Notes: generated by a model not told the origin, from the letters alone. A DNA stretch of 64,000 nt from Arthrobacter dokdonellae (GCF_003268655.1 NZ_CP029642.1:434001-498000), one strand, 5' to 3'. Shown: positions 1-8,841, counted from the stretch's first letter. Numbers and translations: made by a program.

Positions 1-711
1 GATGGCCACAGGGATCAGGTACTGGTTCCACAGGCCCAGGAAGTTAAAGATGGCCACCGAGGCGAGGCCCGGCTTGGCCATGGGCAACATGACCTGGAAG
101 AACGTCCGCCACTCCCCGGCACCGTCGATCTGCGCCGCCTCGGCGATTTCCCCGGGGAGGGCCTTGAAGAAGGAGAACAGGAAGAACACGGTGAACGGCA
201 GCGCAAAGGCGACGTAGACGATGATCAGGCCGGGCAGCGTGTTCAGCAGGCCCATGTTTTTCAGGATGAAGAACAGGGGCACGACGGCCAGGAAGATCGG
301 GAAGGTCAGGCCCGCGAGCATCAGGAAGTAAATGACGCGGTGGCCCGGGAAGACGTAGCGGGCCAGCACGTAGGCACACATGGACCCCAGGACCATGACG
401 ATCACGAGGGCGGAGCCCACCACCACCACGGTGTTGAGGAAGTAGCTGCCAATCCCGGCGGTGACCCAGGCGTCGACGTAGTTGCCGAACTGCCACGTCT
501 TCGGAAGGGAGAACGGGGACGCAAAGATTTCCGTACTCGTCTTGAAGGACGACAGGAGCGTCCAGCCGAGGGGGATGAACACGATGAGTGCCCACAGGGC
601 CAGCATGGTGTGGGAAACCCCGGCGACCACCTTGTCACTGGTGGACTCCTTGGCCCTGCGCTCAACGTGCCCTTCAACCACGGGCGCCTTCTTGGTGATT
701 TTCAGTGACAT
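1..711 (-). CDS. ngcG: Carbohydrate ABC transporter permease, NgcG/MalG type (partial, runs off the window)
   Basis: The gene begins with ATG at 711 and stays open to base 1, giving the first 237 codons of a MalG-class inner-membrane permease; the C-terminus lies outside the window. Several hydrophobic segments are visible. The EAA loop that docks the ATPase reads EAAQIDGAGEWRTFF, just before the window edge. The start overlaps the stop of the preceding permease by one base (TAATG), so the two are translationally coupled. It should form the importer channel with the 711-1706 product, fed by the lipoprotein at 1703-3118. No ATPase is encoded nearby, as is usual for importers that use a shared MsiK-type ATPase. 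Amino-sugar specificity is inferred from the neighbours. Confidence 0.85.
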   Translation of the reverse strand, partial: MSLKITKKAPVVEGHVERRAKESTSDKVVAGVSHTMLALWALIVFIPLGWTLLSSFKTSTEIFASPFSLPKTWQFGNYVDAWVTAGIGSYFLNTVVVVGSALVIVMVLGSMCAYVLARYVFPGHRVIYFLMLAGLTFPIFLAVVPLFFILKNMGLLNTLPGLIIVYVAFALPFTVFFLFSFFKALPGEIAEAAQIDGAGEWRTFFQVMLPMAKPGLASVAIFNFLGLWNQYLIPVAI

Positions 712-1706
712 TATGCGGACACATCCTTGCTGCCGCCGGTGAGCCGGTTCACCAGGAAGACCAGTGCCGAGAAGATCAGGGTGATGGCTGCCAGCACCAC
801 ACCCATGGCGCAGGCCAGGCCAAACTGGCTCTTGCTGAACGCGGTGGAGAACAGCTTCTGGGACATGACCAGCGTGGAGTTCGCCGGGCCGCCCGTGGAG
901 TTGAGGACGGACATGTACACAAACGCGTCAAGCGCGAGGATGCCCATGTAGACATACGCCGTCTGGATGGTGTCGCGGATCAGCGGGATGGTGATGGTGG
1001 TGGCCGTGCGGAAGCGGCCGGCGCCGTCAATCCGGGCGGCCTCAAAGGTCTCGGCCGGGATCCCCTTGATGGCGGCGATGAACAGGATCATGTAAAAGCC
1101 CACAAAGCCCCAGACGATGACCGCCATCGACGCGGCCATGGCCGTGCGGGAGTCCCCGAGCCAGGGGAAGGACTTCACGCCGTCGAAGCCAAGATGGGTC
1201 AGGATGCCGTTGAGCAGCCCGGAGCTGGGATCGTAGATCTGGGCCCAGATCACACCGATGACCACCGCGGGAATGACATACGGGAAGAAGGAAATGACCC
1301 GATAGAAGCCCGAGCCCTTAAGGCCCTTGATCTGGCCGCGGCTGCTGCCGCCGACGGTCACCAAGGTGGCGAGAATCAGGCTGAGGATGATGGTGATGAT
1401 CGGCAGGAAGATGACCAGGATGATGTTGTTCCTGATGGCGATCAGGAAGATGTCATCATGGAACAGCTTGACGTAATTGTCCAGCCCCACGAACGGCATG
1501 GAATTGCTGAAGCCGCCCCAGCTGGTCATCGAGTAGTACACGGCCTGGGCAAACGGCGAGATCACAAACACCAGGTAGATTGCCAACGGCACGCCCAGAA
1601 AGACGGCCATGAAGCTGACCTTGTCGAATGTCAGTTTTTTCCGGCGCCGCCGGGCAGCGGCGGGAACGCCGCTGCCCGGTTGGACGCGATGGCTCACTTG
1701 TGTCAC
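711..1706 (-). CDS. ngcF: Carbohydrate ABC transporter permease, NgcF/MalF type
   Basis: This 331-residue protein is a MalF-class permease. A basic N-terminus (RRRRKK near residue 20) precedes about six membrane segments, and the EAA loop reads EAARIDGAGRFRTATTITIP at roughly residues 220-240. The start overlaps the upstream binding-protein gene by four bases (ATGA at 1703-1706) and the stop overlaps the next permease start, so binding protein and both permeases form one tightly coupled operon read leftwards. The role is the transmembrane half of a sugar importer. N-acetylglucosamine/chitobiose specificity is inferred from the linked NgcE-like protein, SIS protein, RpiR regulator and kinase. 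Confidence 0.87.
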   Translation of the reverse strand: MTQVSHRVQPGSGVPAAARRRRKKLTFDKVSFMAVFLGVPLAIYLVFVISPFAQAVYYSMTSWGGFSNSMPFVGLDNYVKLFHDDIFLIAIRNNIILVIFLPIITIILSLILATLVTVGGSSRGQIKGLKGSGFYRVISFFPYVIPAVVIGVIWAQIYDPSSGLLNGILTHLGFDGVKSFPWLGDSRTAMAASMAVIVWGFVGFYMILFIAAIKGIPAETFEAARIDGAGRFRTATTITIPLIRDTIQTAYVYMGILALDAFVYMSVLNSTGGPANSTLVMSQKLFSTAFSKSQFGLACAMGVVLAAITLIFSALVFLVNRLTGGSKDVSA

Positions 1707-3118
1707 TTCACTTCAATCTTTGTCACCGAGCTGTCGTTGGCGACTTTGTCCGTGATTTCCTGAAGGGCCTTGGTGAGGCCGGCGGCGTCGAGCTTGCCGT
1801 CCAGGAACGAGTTCCACGGCACCAGCTGGTCGGGGTTCATGCCGTAAAGGTCAATGAAGTTCCAGGTGAAGATGTTCTTCTTGGCGTTGTCCAGCATGGT
1901 GGTCTGCGAGACCAGAGCCGTGGAGCCGAAGCCGTCCGCCGGAACCGTACCCTTGACGACGGTGGGGGCCAGCTTAGTCTTCGCGAAGTTGACGGCCGAG
2001 TCCTTGGAGAGCATGATGCGCAGCAGTTCCTTGCCGGCGGCCACATTCTTGCCCTTGGTGGGAACAATGTACGGCTCGCCGGCGGCCGAGCGGACGCCGC
2101 TCTGGGGGATCTTCGGGCTCGTCGACACTACTGGAGTCGGCGCGCCGGTCATCTTGAAGTCCGCCTTGGTCTGGTCCTTCATCTCGTTTTCAATCCAGGA
2201 ACCCGACGGGTAGAGCAGGGCATCCTGGTTGTTGCTCCACTGCGCCTGGGCGGCGGTGAACTGGGTGCCGGAGCCGCCGGGCTTGACGTAGCCGGCCTTG
2301 ATGATCTTTTCCAGGGCAGTGAAGACGCTCTGGATCGCCGGCAGCGACCAGCAGTTCGGCTTGAGGTTCTCCAGGGCCAGGCGGACCTCGTCGCCACCTT
2401 CCTTGATGGCCGATTCAATAGCCATGGTCTGGTAATACGTGGCCGCTTCCTTGCCCCAGAGGAACAGGTACTTGCCCTTCGCCTTGGCCTTGGCGCCAAG
2501 GGCCATCGCCTCGTCCCAGGTGGTGGGAACCGTCCAGCCGTTAGCGTCGAACAGGGACTTCGAGTACCAAATGGCGTACACGGTCAGCACGTAGTTGATG
2601 GCCGCAACCTTGCCGTCGAAGGTGCCCGGCGCCAGGACGCCGTCGTACAGCGTGTCGGCGATCTTTGTGCCCTCGAGGTTGTTCGCCTCGGTGATGGACT
2701 TGAGATCCTCGAGCTGGTCCAGGATGGTGCTGAAGCCGATGGACTTGGCACCCGAGTTGTCAATCAGGTCCGGCGGCGTGCCGCCGACAAAACGCGGCTG
2801 CATTTCCTGGGCGATGTCCGTGGAAGGGCTGATCTTCACGGTGATGTCCGGGAAGTTCTTCTTCAGGATGGCACCGGCGAAGTCGACGTAGTCGATGCCG
2901 TATCCGCCCTTGAAGATGACGGCGTCAAGCGTGCCTGTCTTGGCAACACCGAACGGGTTCGTTGCCGAGACCTCGCCACCGGCTGCCGCCGACGTCGAGG
3001 AGGAACCGCCGCCGCCGGCGCAGGAAGCCAGGGCCCCGCCGAGAGGGACAACAACGGCCGTGGCCAAGGCACCGCGGAGGAATCCACGGCGCTGGACGGG
3101 CTTGTTCAGAATACTCAT
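1703..3118 (-). CDS. ngcE: Extracellular sugar-binding lipoprotein, NgcE-like (N-acetylglucosamine/chitobiose)
   Basis: This 471-residue solute-binding protein has an N-terminus with RR at residues 10-11 (QRRGFLRG), a hydrophobic stretch and a lipobox LASC with Cys33. It therefore looks like a lipoprotein, possibly exported by Tat. A Gly/Ser/Thr/Ala linker follows, then a family 1 sugar-binding fold. The N-terminal pattern and the gene set resemble the NgcE family of actinomycete GlcNAc/diacetylchitobiose importers. It is the first gene of the operon ngcE-ngcF-ngcG. The nearly 90-base gap from the SIS gene upstream leaves room for its own promoter. Sugar specificity is inference; a generic family 1 binding protein is the alternative. 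Confidence 0.8.
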   Translation of the reverse strand: MSILNKPVQRRGFLRGALATAVVVPLGGALASCAGGGGSSSTSAAAGGEVSATNPFGVAKTGTLDAVIFKGGYGIDYVDFAGAILKKNFPDITVKISPSTDIAQEMQPRFVGGTPPDLIDNSGAKSIGFSTILDQLEDLKSITEANNLEGTKIADTLYDGVLAPGTFDGKVAAINYVLTVYAIWYSKSLFDANGWTVPTTWDEAMALGAKAKAKGKYLFLWGKEAATYYQTMAIESAIKEGGDEVRLALENLKPNCWSLPAIQSVFTALEKIIKAGYVKPGGSGTQFTAAQAQWSNNQDALLYPSGSWIENEMKDQTKADFKMTGAPTPVVSTSPKIPQSGVRSAAGEPYIVPTKGKNVAAGKELLRIMLSKDSAVNFAKTKLAPTVVKGTVPADGFGSTALVSQTTMLDNAKKNIFTWNFIDLYGMNPDQLVPWNSFLDGKLDAAGLTKALQEITDKVANDSSVTKIEVK

Positions 3119-3206
3119 TTTGTGTACTGCCTTCCATTGATGGTACGAGCGCTAAAGGTACTGCTTTGTACTCTTGCTACGGATACTTCTGCAGAGGCAT
3201 CGAGCT

Positions 3207-4016
3207 TTACGCCTCACGTCTGAGCCGGCCGGCATAGTGCGCCACCAGCGCGTTGTTGTGGTCATCCCCGCCCGGCACGTTGGAGGAAACATAGATGGGC
3301 GGCTTCTTCCCCGCACGGACCAGGCACTGGACGGTCTCAATCGTCAACAGTTGCGCAATGTACGCCCCCGTTATCGATGACACCGCCCCCACGCCTCCTC
3401 CGCCGGAAATTTCAAGCACCGTGTCGCCAAACGGCGCCTTGTTATCCATAACAATATCGGCAATTTCACTCAATCGCATCCCACTGGGATGTTTGGGTTC
3501 GACCGCGCTGGTGTGTTCAAGGCTGGTGACTGCGATCACGGTGTGGCCGCGTTCCTTGGCCAGCAGGGCCAGGCCGACCACGGAGGCATTGACGCCCGAG
3601 TTTGAGGCAATGATGAAGATATCGCGCGGGTCCACCGCCTGAAGACCAAAAAGCTCCCGCGCCAGGCCGTCCTCCCGTTCCAGCATGGAGCCTTCCAGTG
3701 CGTCCAGCGCCTCCACGTCACGGGTACCGTGCAGGACGAGGTCGCGCAGCGCAATCTTGCTGGTGGGGATCAGGCCTCCGGCCCTGCCGGCGATCTCCAT
3801 CGCGAAGGCCTCGGAATGTCCCGTGCCAAACGCCTGGACGACTCCGCCGTTGGCCACGGCGTCCGCCACGGCGCCGGCCGCCTCGGCCAGGCCGCCCCGG
3901 GCCGCCCAGCGGGTGATCGCGTCGAGCCTGGAGCCGACTTCGCGGCTGAACTCGGCAACGGAAGCAGAGACCACGGATGCGGAGGCAGGGGATTTGGACA
4001 CATTGGACTCAGGCAT
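3207..4016 (-). CDS. SIS-domain protein (sugar phosphate isomerase/etherase-like)
   Basis: This is a sugar-isomerase (SIS) fold protein of about 269 residues. A glycine-rich phosphosugar-binding segment is visible (QAFGTGHSEAFAME), as is a second SIS pattern (FIIASNSGVNASVVGLA). I chose ATG 4016 because GGAG lies eight bases upstream. A GTG at 4049 would add 11 residues and lengthen the overlap with the regulator upstream. With ATG 4016 the gene overlaps the rpiR stop by 8 bases, so the two are co-transcribed. In amino-sugar loci such proteins act on sugar phosphates or remove lactyl ethers. The precise substrate cannot be read from sequence, and it lacks the length of a GlmS-type enzyme. Confidence 0.8.
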   Translation of the reverse strand: MPESNVSKSPASASVVSASVAEFSREVGSRLDAITRWAARGGLAEAAGAVADAVANGGVVQAFGTGHSEAFAMEIAGRAGGLIPTSKIALRDLVLHGTRDVEALDALEGSMLEREDGLARELFGLQAVDPRDIFIIASNSGVNASVVGLALLAKERGHTVIAVTSLEHTSAVEPKHPSGMRLSEIADIVMDNKAPFGDTVLEISGGGGVGAVSSITGAYIAQLLTIETVQCLVRAGKKPPIYVSSNVPGGDDHNNALVAHYAGRLRREA

Positions 4017-4992
4017 GGTTGCGGCTCCGTCGGTCGTTTCGCTGCCCACGCCGGGCGCCCAGCTCCAGGCGCGCCGCGCGGGTGGGGCGGCGGTGTGGGG
4101 ACACGGCGGCGGCGGAGGCTGCCAGCTTCGCGGCGGTCTGGGTAAAGTTCATCTGGGCCACGAGCAGGTACATCATGTCCAGGACCAGCAGCTGCACGTG
4201 CTTGGCTGAGAGATCGTCAGGCTGCAGGAATTGTTCGTGCACCGAGGTGATGATGGCCTCGTCCGCGCTCTCCGCGAGCGGGGAGCCTGGGTTGTTGCTC
4301 AACGCCACGGTCAGCGCACCGGCTTCACCGGCTTCACGCAGCATTTGTATGGTCTCCTCGGTGCGGCCCGTGTTGGATATCCCAATGGCCACCGAGTTCG
4401 AGTCCTGGATGGCGGCGCTGGTGAGTCCGGCGTGGACCTCCGACCAGTGATGGGCGTTGATGCCGATTCGGTAGAGGCGCGACTGCAGTTCCTTCGCCAT
4501 GACGGCGCTGCCGCCGATGCCGTAGATGTCCACGTGCGAGCTCATGGCGATGCGCCGGGCAATCCTGTTCATCAGCGCCAGGTCCATGACGGCGGCTGTT
4601 TCCTCCAGCGAGCGTGTGTGCGCGTTGACCAGGGTGCTCAGGATGTCGCCGGCGGAATCGTCGGGGCCGAAGGCACGCCCGATGTCCGATTTCCAGGACT
4701 CACGGGCGTCGGTGCGGCCAACATCCGAGGCGATGCTCACACGGAACGGCACGTAGCCGGAATACCCCAGCAGGCGGCAGAAGCGGGTCACGGTCGCAGG
4801 GGACGTCTTGGTCTCGGACGCGAGCTCCATGATGGAAAGCTCCAACGGGGCGTGCGGGTGCTCGAGCAAAAACGCGCCGATCTTGGCCATGGCGGCCGGC
4901 ATGTCCGGTAGCTTGGCTTGAATGCGGTTCACCACGCCGGCGGCATTTGCCACTGCGGGAGAAGCGGTGAACGGCGCCATGTGAAAATCCAT
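4009..4992 (-). CDS. MurR/RpiR family transcriptional regulator
   Basis: This 327-residue regulator has an N-terminal RpiR helix-turn-helix domain (about residues 20-100, with the motif TKTSPATVTRFCRLLGYSGY) and a C-terminal SIS domain that senses a phosphosugar (VDIYGIGGSAVMAKELQSRL, then AIGISNTGRTEETI). A roughly 45-residue basic/Ala-rich tail is longer than usual. It is divergent from the sugar kinase at 5065 and co-transcribed with the SIS gene, so it is the likely repressor of the whole amino-sugar locus. A candidate operator overlaps its own promoter (5014-5028). The effector is probably an amino-sugar phosphate; this is inferred. Confidence 0.88.
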   Translation of the reverse strand: MDFHMAPFTASPAVANAAGVVNRIQAKLPDMPAAMAKIGAFLLEHPHAPLELSIMELASETKTSPATVTRFCRLLGYSGYVPFRVSIASDVGRTDARESWKSDIGRAFGPDDSAGDILSTLVNAHTRSLEETAAVMDLALMNRIARRIAMSSHVDIYGIGGSAVMAKELQSRLYRIGINAHHWSEVHAGLTSAAIQDSNSVAIGISNTGRTEETIQMLREAGEAGALTVALSNNPGSPLAESADEAIITSVHEQFLQPDDLSAKHVQLLVLDMMYLLVAQMNFTQTAAKLAASAAAVSPHRRPTRAARLELGARRGQRNDRRSRNHA

Positions 4993-5013
4993 TTCTTTTT
5001 TGCGGACGATAAC

Positions 5014-5045
5014 TGAAAACTATTATCACCGGCAATGTAAGTCAA
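5014..5045. promoter_or_regulatory. Divergent promoter/operator between rpiR and the sugar kinase
   Basis: On the minus strand TTGACT (5045-5040) stands 17 bases from TAGTTT (5022-5017), a plausible promoter for rpiR. Overlapping the -10 is the imperfect palindrome TGAAAACTATTATCA at 5014-5028, with TGA at one end and TCA at the other and about 10 of 15 positions symmetric. That is the general shape of MurR/RpiR operators. The position would block rpiR and could affect the divergent kinase gene. Seen by eye only. Confidence 0.4.
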
Positions 5046-5064
5046 GTCACACCAAGGGCACAGA

Positions 5065-6060
5065 ATGGTAACGATGAACAAATACCTCGCAGTGGACGCC
5101 GGCGGAACGTCCACCAGGGCCGTCCTCGTCTCCTCCTCCGGAGCGTGCCTCGGCTATGGCTTCTCGGGTGGCGGAAACCCGGTCTCCCGGGGATTTGAGG
5201 CCTCCGCGGCCGCCGTCCTCGAAGCAGCCGAAAAGGCACTCTCGGTGGCAGGCGGGCCTGTCCATTCGGCCACGATCGCCCAGGCCGGGGCATCCCTGCA
5301 GCTGCCGTCGCGGATGCTCCTGGAGGGGTTCCGCAGGCTGGGCGTCATGAACGATACCGTGACAGAATCTGATCTATTGGCCGTGTTTTACTCCGGAACT
5401 TATCAAAATGATGGCCATGCCCTCATCGCGGGGACGGGAGCGGTGGCCGCCCGGGTTCAAGCGGGCCGGCTCGCGGCCGTGGCCGACGGCGCGGGCTGGC
5501 TCCTGGGCGACAGTGGCGCCGGGTTCTGGCTGGGCCGGGAGGTGGTGCGCGCGGTGGCCGCCGCCCTCGACGGCAGGGGGCCGCGCACAACACTGACGGA
5601 ACCGTTGCTGGCCGAGCTGGACATCCACAGGGACACCGCGGTGGGCAGCTACGGCCGCACGGGCGTCCTGCAGCAGCTGATCAACGAGACGTATGAGCTG
5701 GCGCCGATCGAACTCTCACGTTTCGCGCCATTGGTCTTCGACGCCCCGGGCGATCCCGTCGCCGTGGACATCGCCAACCGCGCCGCGGCCGCACTGGCCC
5801 GGACCCTGCTGGCCGTCATGGAGGGACACCCGGGCGGCCCGCTCGTGTTCGGCGGCAGCGTCCTGGTGAAGGGCGGGACGGTGGCGGGGGCGGTTCTGAA
5901 AAAGGTCGGGCTGCGCGTCCCGGCTGCATGCCCGGCCCCGGTGCTGGTCCACGACGGGGTGGTGGGCGCCGCCGTGCTGGCACTCAAGCGCCACGGAGTG
6001 GAAGTGGACGCCGGGGTCTTTGGACGCATTGCCACGAGCCTGGCCGCCCTGCGGGGCTGA
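5065..6060 (+). CDS. N-acetylglucosamine kinase-type protein (BadF/BadG/BcrA/BcrD ATPase family)
   Basis: This 331-residue protein has the ASKHA kinase fold. The N-terminal phosphate-1 motif is LAVDAGGTSTRAVLV, the phosphate-2 region is LIAGTGAVAA, and GWLLGDSGAGFWLGREVV is the signature shared with GlcNAc and glucosamine kinases of this family. ATG 5065 has AAGGG seven bases upstream; ATG 5074 is a weaker alternative. It would phosphorylate an imported amino sugar in the cytoplasm. It is transcribed divergently from rpiR across a short operator-containing gap. No deacetylase (nagA) or deaminase (nagB) is in the window, so catabolism must be completed elsewhere. Confidence 0.82.
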   Translation: MVTMNKYLAVDAGGTSTRAVLVSSSGACLGYGFSGGGNPVSRGFEASAAAVLEAAEKALSVAGGPVHSATIAQAGASLQLPSRMLLEGFRRLGVMNDTVTESDLLAVFYSGTYQNDGHALIAGTGAVAARVQAGRLAAVADGAGWLLGDSGAGFWLGREVVRAVAAALDGRGPRTTLTEPLLAELDIHRDTAVGSYGRTGVLQQLINETYELAPIELSRFAPLVFDAPGDPVAVDIANRAAAALARTLLAVMEGHPGGPLVFGGSVLVKGGTVAGAVLKKVGLRVPAACPAPVLVHDGVVGAAVLALKRHGVEVDAGVFGRIATSLAALRG

Positions 6061-6130
6061 AGCCGGGTACTGCGGGCCCGGGGCACGGGCCTGCGGCCCC
6101 CAAAGGCTGGGGCCGCCAAAGGGCGCGGGG

Positions 6131-6478
6131 CTAGGCTGCGGGGGTGCCGCCGTCGTCCTTCTTTTCAGCGGGCTTCGGCGCGGCCGGCTTGGCGTCCCGC
6201 AGGCGGTCCGAGGAACGGCGGTTTATGCCGGAACCCTCGCTGAGGTAGTCGGGGTTTTCCTTGTGGCCCATCACGAGCAGCGAGGAGATCAGCAGCGCGG
6301 CGATGAAGGCAATGCCAAAAGCGATCCCGCCCAGGTCCCAGCGCAGCCCGTGCTCGGTGCCGCCGGCGGATACCACCAGCACCACGATGCCGGCCACGGC
6401 GCCCAGTGCGAAGGAAAAGCTCAGGGGGAACTTGATGGAGTTGCCCGGCTTGGGGTTCTGCGGCTCTTCTTTGCCCAC
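6131..6478 (-). CDS. Small membrane protein of unknown function
   Basis: This 115-residue protein has a polar N-terminus, two membrane-spanning segments (about residues 20-42 and 50-72) and a charged Lys/Pro/Ala-rich cytoplasmic tail. I cannot assign a function; proteins of this shape are common in Micrococcaceae. It is convergent with the kinase gene 70 bases away. A perfect inverted repeat lies just upstream (6522-6540), so it has its own promoter region and may be regulated. Confidence 0.65.
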   Translation of the reverse strand: MGKEEPQNPKPGNSIKFPLSFSFALGAVAGIVVLVVSAGGTEHGLRWDLGGIAFGIAFIAALLISSLLVMGHKENPDYLSEGSGINRRSSDRLRDAKPAAPKPAEKKDDGGTPAA

Positions 6479-6521
6479 AATGGATCCTTAGGTATCGGTT
6501 GGCACCGGCTCACCACGGTGC

Positions 6522-6540
6522 GTTCTACACAAAGTAGAAC
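6522..6540. promoter_or_regulatory. Perfect palindrome upstream of the 6131-6478 gene
   Basis: GTTCTAC-ACAAA-GTAGAAC has perfect 7-base arms and a 5-base spacer. It sits 44 bases upstream of the ATG at 6478 and 14 bases past the stop of the gene at 6554. The spacing and TAC/GTA core resemble dimeric winged-helix operators, for example the BlaI/CopY type. A short hairpin terminator for the upstream gene is the alternative, but the arms are not GC-rich. Confidence 0.4.
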
Positions 6541-6553
6541 TCTTCCTTGAAGT

Positions 6554-7144
6554 TTACTTTCCTTTTGGCGTCCGGGCATCATGGCGAAGCGTGAGCGCTG
6601 ACAGCAGCCACAGGGCGCCAGTCATGAGCGCCCCTCCGCCGGTGACGCCCAGGAGGGCATGCGGGCCGGCGTTGATGAAAAACGGCAGAAGCAGGCCCGT
6701 GCCCACGCCAATGACACCGGAGATCAGCCAGTCGCTGCGCAGCTGCGTGCGGGGCGAGGTGAGGGCCGCGAACAGCTCGGCGGCGCCCATGAGAACGAGG
6801 GCCGCGGCTCCCAGCCAGGCCGCGAGGACGGCGCTGATGGCGATGAAAATAACGACGCCGGCCACCGCCAGGACCGCGGCGGCACCCAGAAGCGCCAGGC
6901 GCCGGGAGTCGCGTCGGTGCAGGGCCAGGCGGCGCACGAACCAGTAGTGGGAGAGCCCCAGGACCAGGAAGTACCAGCCAAAGTTCAGGCACAGGCCGAT
7001 CGTGTCCGGCGCCCCGAAGAAGACGGTGATGATGCCAAAGAGGAGGGTGGCCATGGATCGGAAAAGCACCGGCTGCCACAGCCGGGTCCCGCGGTCGCCG
7101 GTCACGGTTGGATGTGCGCCTTGCGGCATGGCTGTTTCACTCAC
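6554..7144 (-). CDS. Multi-pass membrane protein, HdeD/DUF308-like
   Basis: This 196-residue protein is almost entirely hydrophobic, with about six membrane segments in two similar sets of three, a layout reminiscent of DUF308/HdeD proteins. No catalytic motif is visible. Its start overlaps the stop of the MATE exporter by four bases (7141-7144), so the two are translationally coupled. Function unknown; the family assignment is tentative. Confidence 0.65.
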   Translation of the reverse strand: MSETAMPQGAHPTVTGDRGTRLWQPVLFRSMATLLFGIITVFFGAPDTIGLCLNFGWYFLVLGLSHYWFVRRLALHRRDSRRLALLGAAAVLAVAGVVIFIAISAVLAAWLGAAALVLMGAAELFAALTSPRTQLRSDWLISGVIGVGTGLLLPFFINAGPHALLGVTGGGALMTGALWLLSALTLRHDARTPKGK

Positions 7145-8526
7145 CCGCCAAGTCTAGCCTCGGTGGGCACACCTACCCGCATCCAGCGGCCCGTCCGCGC
7201 GCGCAGGCCCAGTGTCAGGCCGCGGACGGCCATGTATCCCAGGCTGAACGCCCCCCACAGCCAGGTCAGGGCTGCCGGGTTGTCGCCCGGTGAGGCGGCC
7301 CAGACCCACCAGAGCAGCGGCAGGTACACCACCAGGTTGGCCAGCCCGGCCAGGGCCAGGTAGCGGGCGTCGCCGGCGCCGATCAGCACGCCGTCCAGGA
7401 CAAACACGTAGCCTGCCAGCGGCTGCCCAACCGCCATGACGACGAGGGCGGCGGCGAGCGCCCGGTGGACACCGGCGTCGTTGGTGAAGAGCCACCCCAC
7501 GCCGGGGGCGGCCGCCCACAGGGCAAGCCCCGTGACCACCCCGAAACCGACGCCCCACCAGGTCATGGTCCGGGTGAGGAGGCGCACGGCCGTGATGTTG
7601 CCGGCGCCGAGCTCCTTGCCAATGAGGGCCTGGGCGGCGATGGCGAGGGCGTCAAGGGCGAACGCAAGGAAGGTGAACAGCGTCATCGCCAGCTGGTGCG
7701 CCGCGAGGTTGGCGGGGCCCTGCGCGGTGGCGACGACGACCGTGGCAAGGATGGCCAGGCGCAGCGACAGCGTGCGCGCCATGAGCCAGCTGCCCACGCG
7801 GGAGACCGTACGGACACCCGCCCAGTCGGGGCGCAAGGCAACATTTGCGGCGCGGGCGGCGCGGAGCACGATGACCAGATAGACGGCTGCCATGCCCCAT
7901 TGCGCCAGCACCGTCCCGAGCGCGGCGCCGGCCACGGACAGGTGGAGCCCGTAGACCAGGGCAACGTTCAGGACGATGTTCACGGCAAAGCCCGCTCCGG
8001 CCACCAGAAGCGGCGTCCGGGTGTCCTGCAGCCCGCGCAGCACGCCCGTGGCCGCGAGGACCAGCAGCATCGCCGGGATGCCCGCCATGCTGACCACCAG
8101 GTATTCGTGCGCGAACCCCAGGACATCACCCCCGGCGCCCATTGCGGCCAGGAGCGGCCCGGCGGCCAGCCAGCCCGCGATGGCGAGGACCAGGCCCAGT
8201 CCCAGGGCCAGCCACAGGCCGTCACGGCCTACGGCGAGGGCGTCGGCGCGGCGGCCCGCTCCGATGAGGCGGGCGACGGCGGGCGTGGTGGAGTAGGCCA
8301 GGAAGACCATGAGGCCGACCGCGGTCTGCAGGACGGTCGCCGCCAGGCCGACGCCGGCCAGTTCGGTGACGCCCAGATGGCCCACGATGGCGGAGTCGGC
8401 AAGCAGGAACAGCGGCTCGGCGATGAGCGCGCCAAAGGCCGGCACCGCCAGGTGCAGGATCTGCCGGGAGGTTGACGGGCCGGCCGCCGGGGCGGGCGGG
8501 GCCTTTTGCGGCGCGGGTTTGGGCAT
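7141..8526 (-). CDS. MATE family efflux transporter (DinF-like)
   Basis: The protein has about 461 residues from ATG 8526. The open frame continues upstream to 8820, but that part is the wrong frame over a LysR remnant and has no transporter character. After a Pro/Ala-rich leader comes PAFGALIAEPLFLLADSAIV, the typical first helix of DinF-type MATE exporters. Twelve membrane segments follow in two homologous halves. The role is cation-coupled drug or metabolite export at the inner membrane. The substrate is unknown. Confidence 0.88.
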   Translation of the reverse strand: MPKPAPQKAPPAPAAGPSTSRQILHLAVPAFGALIAEPLFLLADSAIVGHLGVTELAGVGLAATVLQTAVGLMVFLAYSTTPAVARLIGAGRRADALAVGRDGLWLALGLGLVLAIAGWLAAGPLLAAMGAGGDVLGFAHEYLVVSMAGIPAMLLVLAATGVLRGLQDTRTPLLVAGAGFAVNIVLNVALVYGLHLSVAGAALGTVLAQWGMAAVYLVIVLRAARAANVALRPDWAGVRTVSRVGSWLMARTLSLRLAILATVVVATAQGPANLAAHQLAMTLFTFLAFALDALAIAAQALIGKELGAGNITAVRLLTRTMTWWGVGFGVVTGLALWAAAPGVGWLFTNDAGVHRALAAALVVMAVGQPLAGYVFVLDGVLIGAGDARYLALAGLANLVVYLPLLWWVWAASPGDNPAALTWLWGAFSLGYMAVRGLTLGLRARTGRWMRVGVPTEARLGG

Positions 8527-8530
8527 GGTT

Positions 8531-8823
8531 CTAGCGTATCGGCGCGGGCAACGCCCCGGCGTCGATGAGTTCCGCCATGACTCCGTGCAGGGCGCGCATG
8601 ACATTTTGGACAGCTGTCCGCTCCATGGCTTCCGGCCTGGCAAGGATGTCGATATGTCGGCCCTGTTTCGGGGCACGCAGCGGCACAAGCACCAACTGTG
8701 GAAAGTACTGCCTGCTGACGGTGTAACGCGGCATGAGGGAGACGCAGGCGCCGCGCTCCACCACCGACGCTGCGGCCGTATCCGCCCGCGCGAGTGCCAC
8801 CTCCACGTCGGCTGCGGCACATT
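8531..8823 (-). pseudogene. LysR-type regulator, C-terminal remnant
   Basis: Only about the last 95 residues of a LysR substrate-binding domain remain. Diagnostic pieces are the motif RGACVSLMPRYTV, then LVLVPLRAPKQGRHIDILAR, then a closing helix. The DNA-binding half and most of the effector domain are gone. Homology stops near 8823, only about 15-30 bases from where the opposite-strand EamA homology starts. The intact locus was presumably a divergent lysR-eamA pair, and one deletion removed the shared promoter with both 5' ends. Confidence 0.65.
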
Positions 8824-8841
8824 GACGTGGCGCTGCTGGCG

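Noticed and set aside
8527..8820. N-terminal extension of the MATE gene in the same frame
   Set aside because: The extension is Cys/Arg/Ser-rich noise lying over the LysR remnant in another frame; the transporter clearly starts at 8526.
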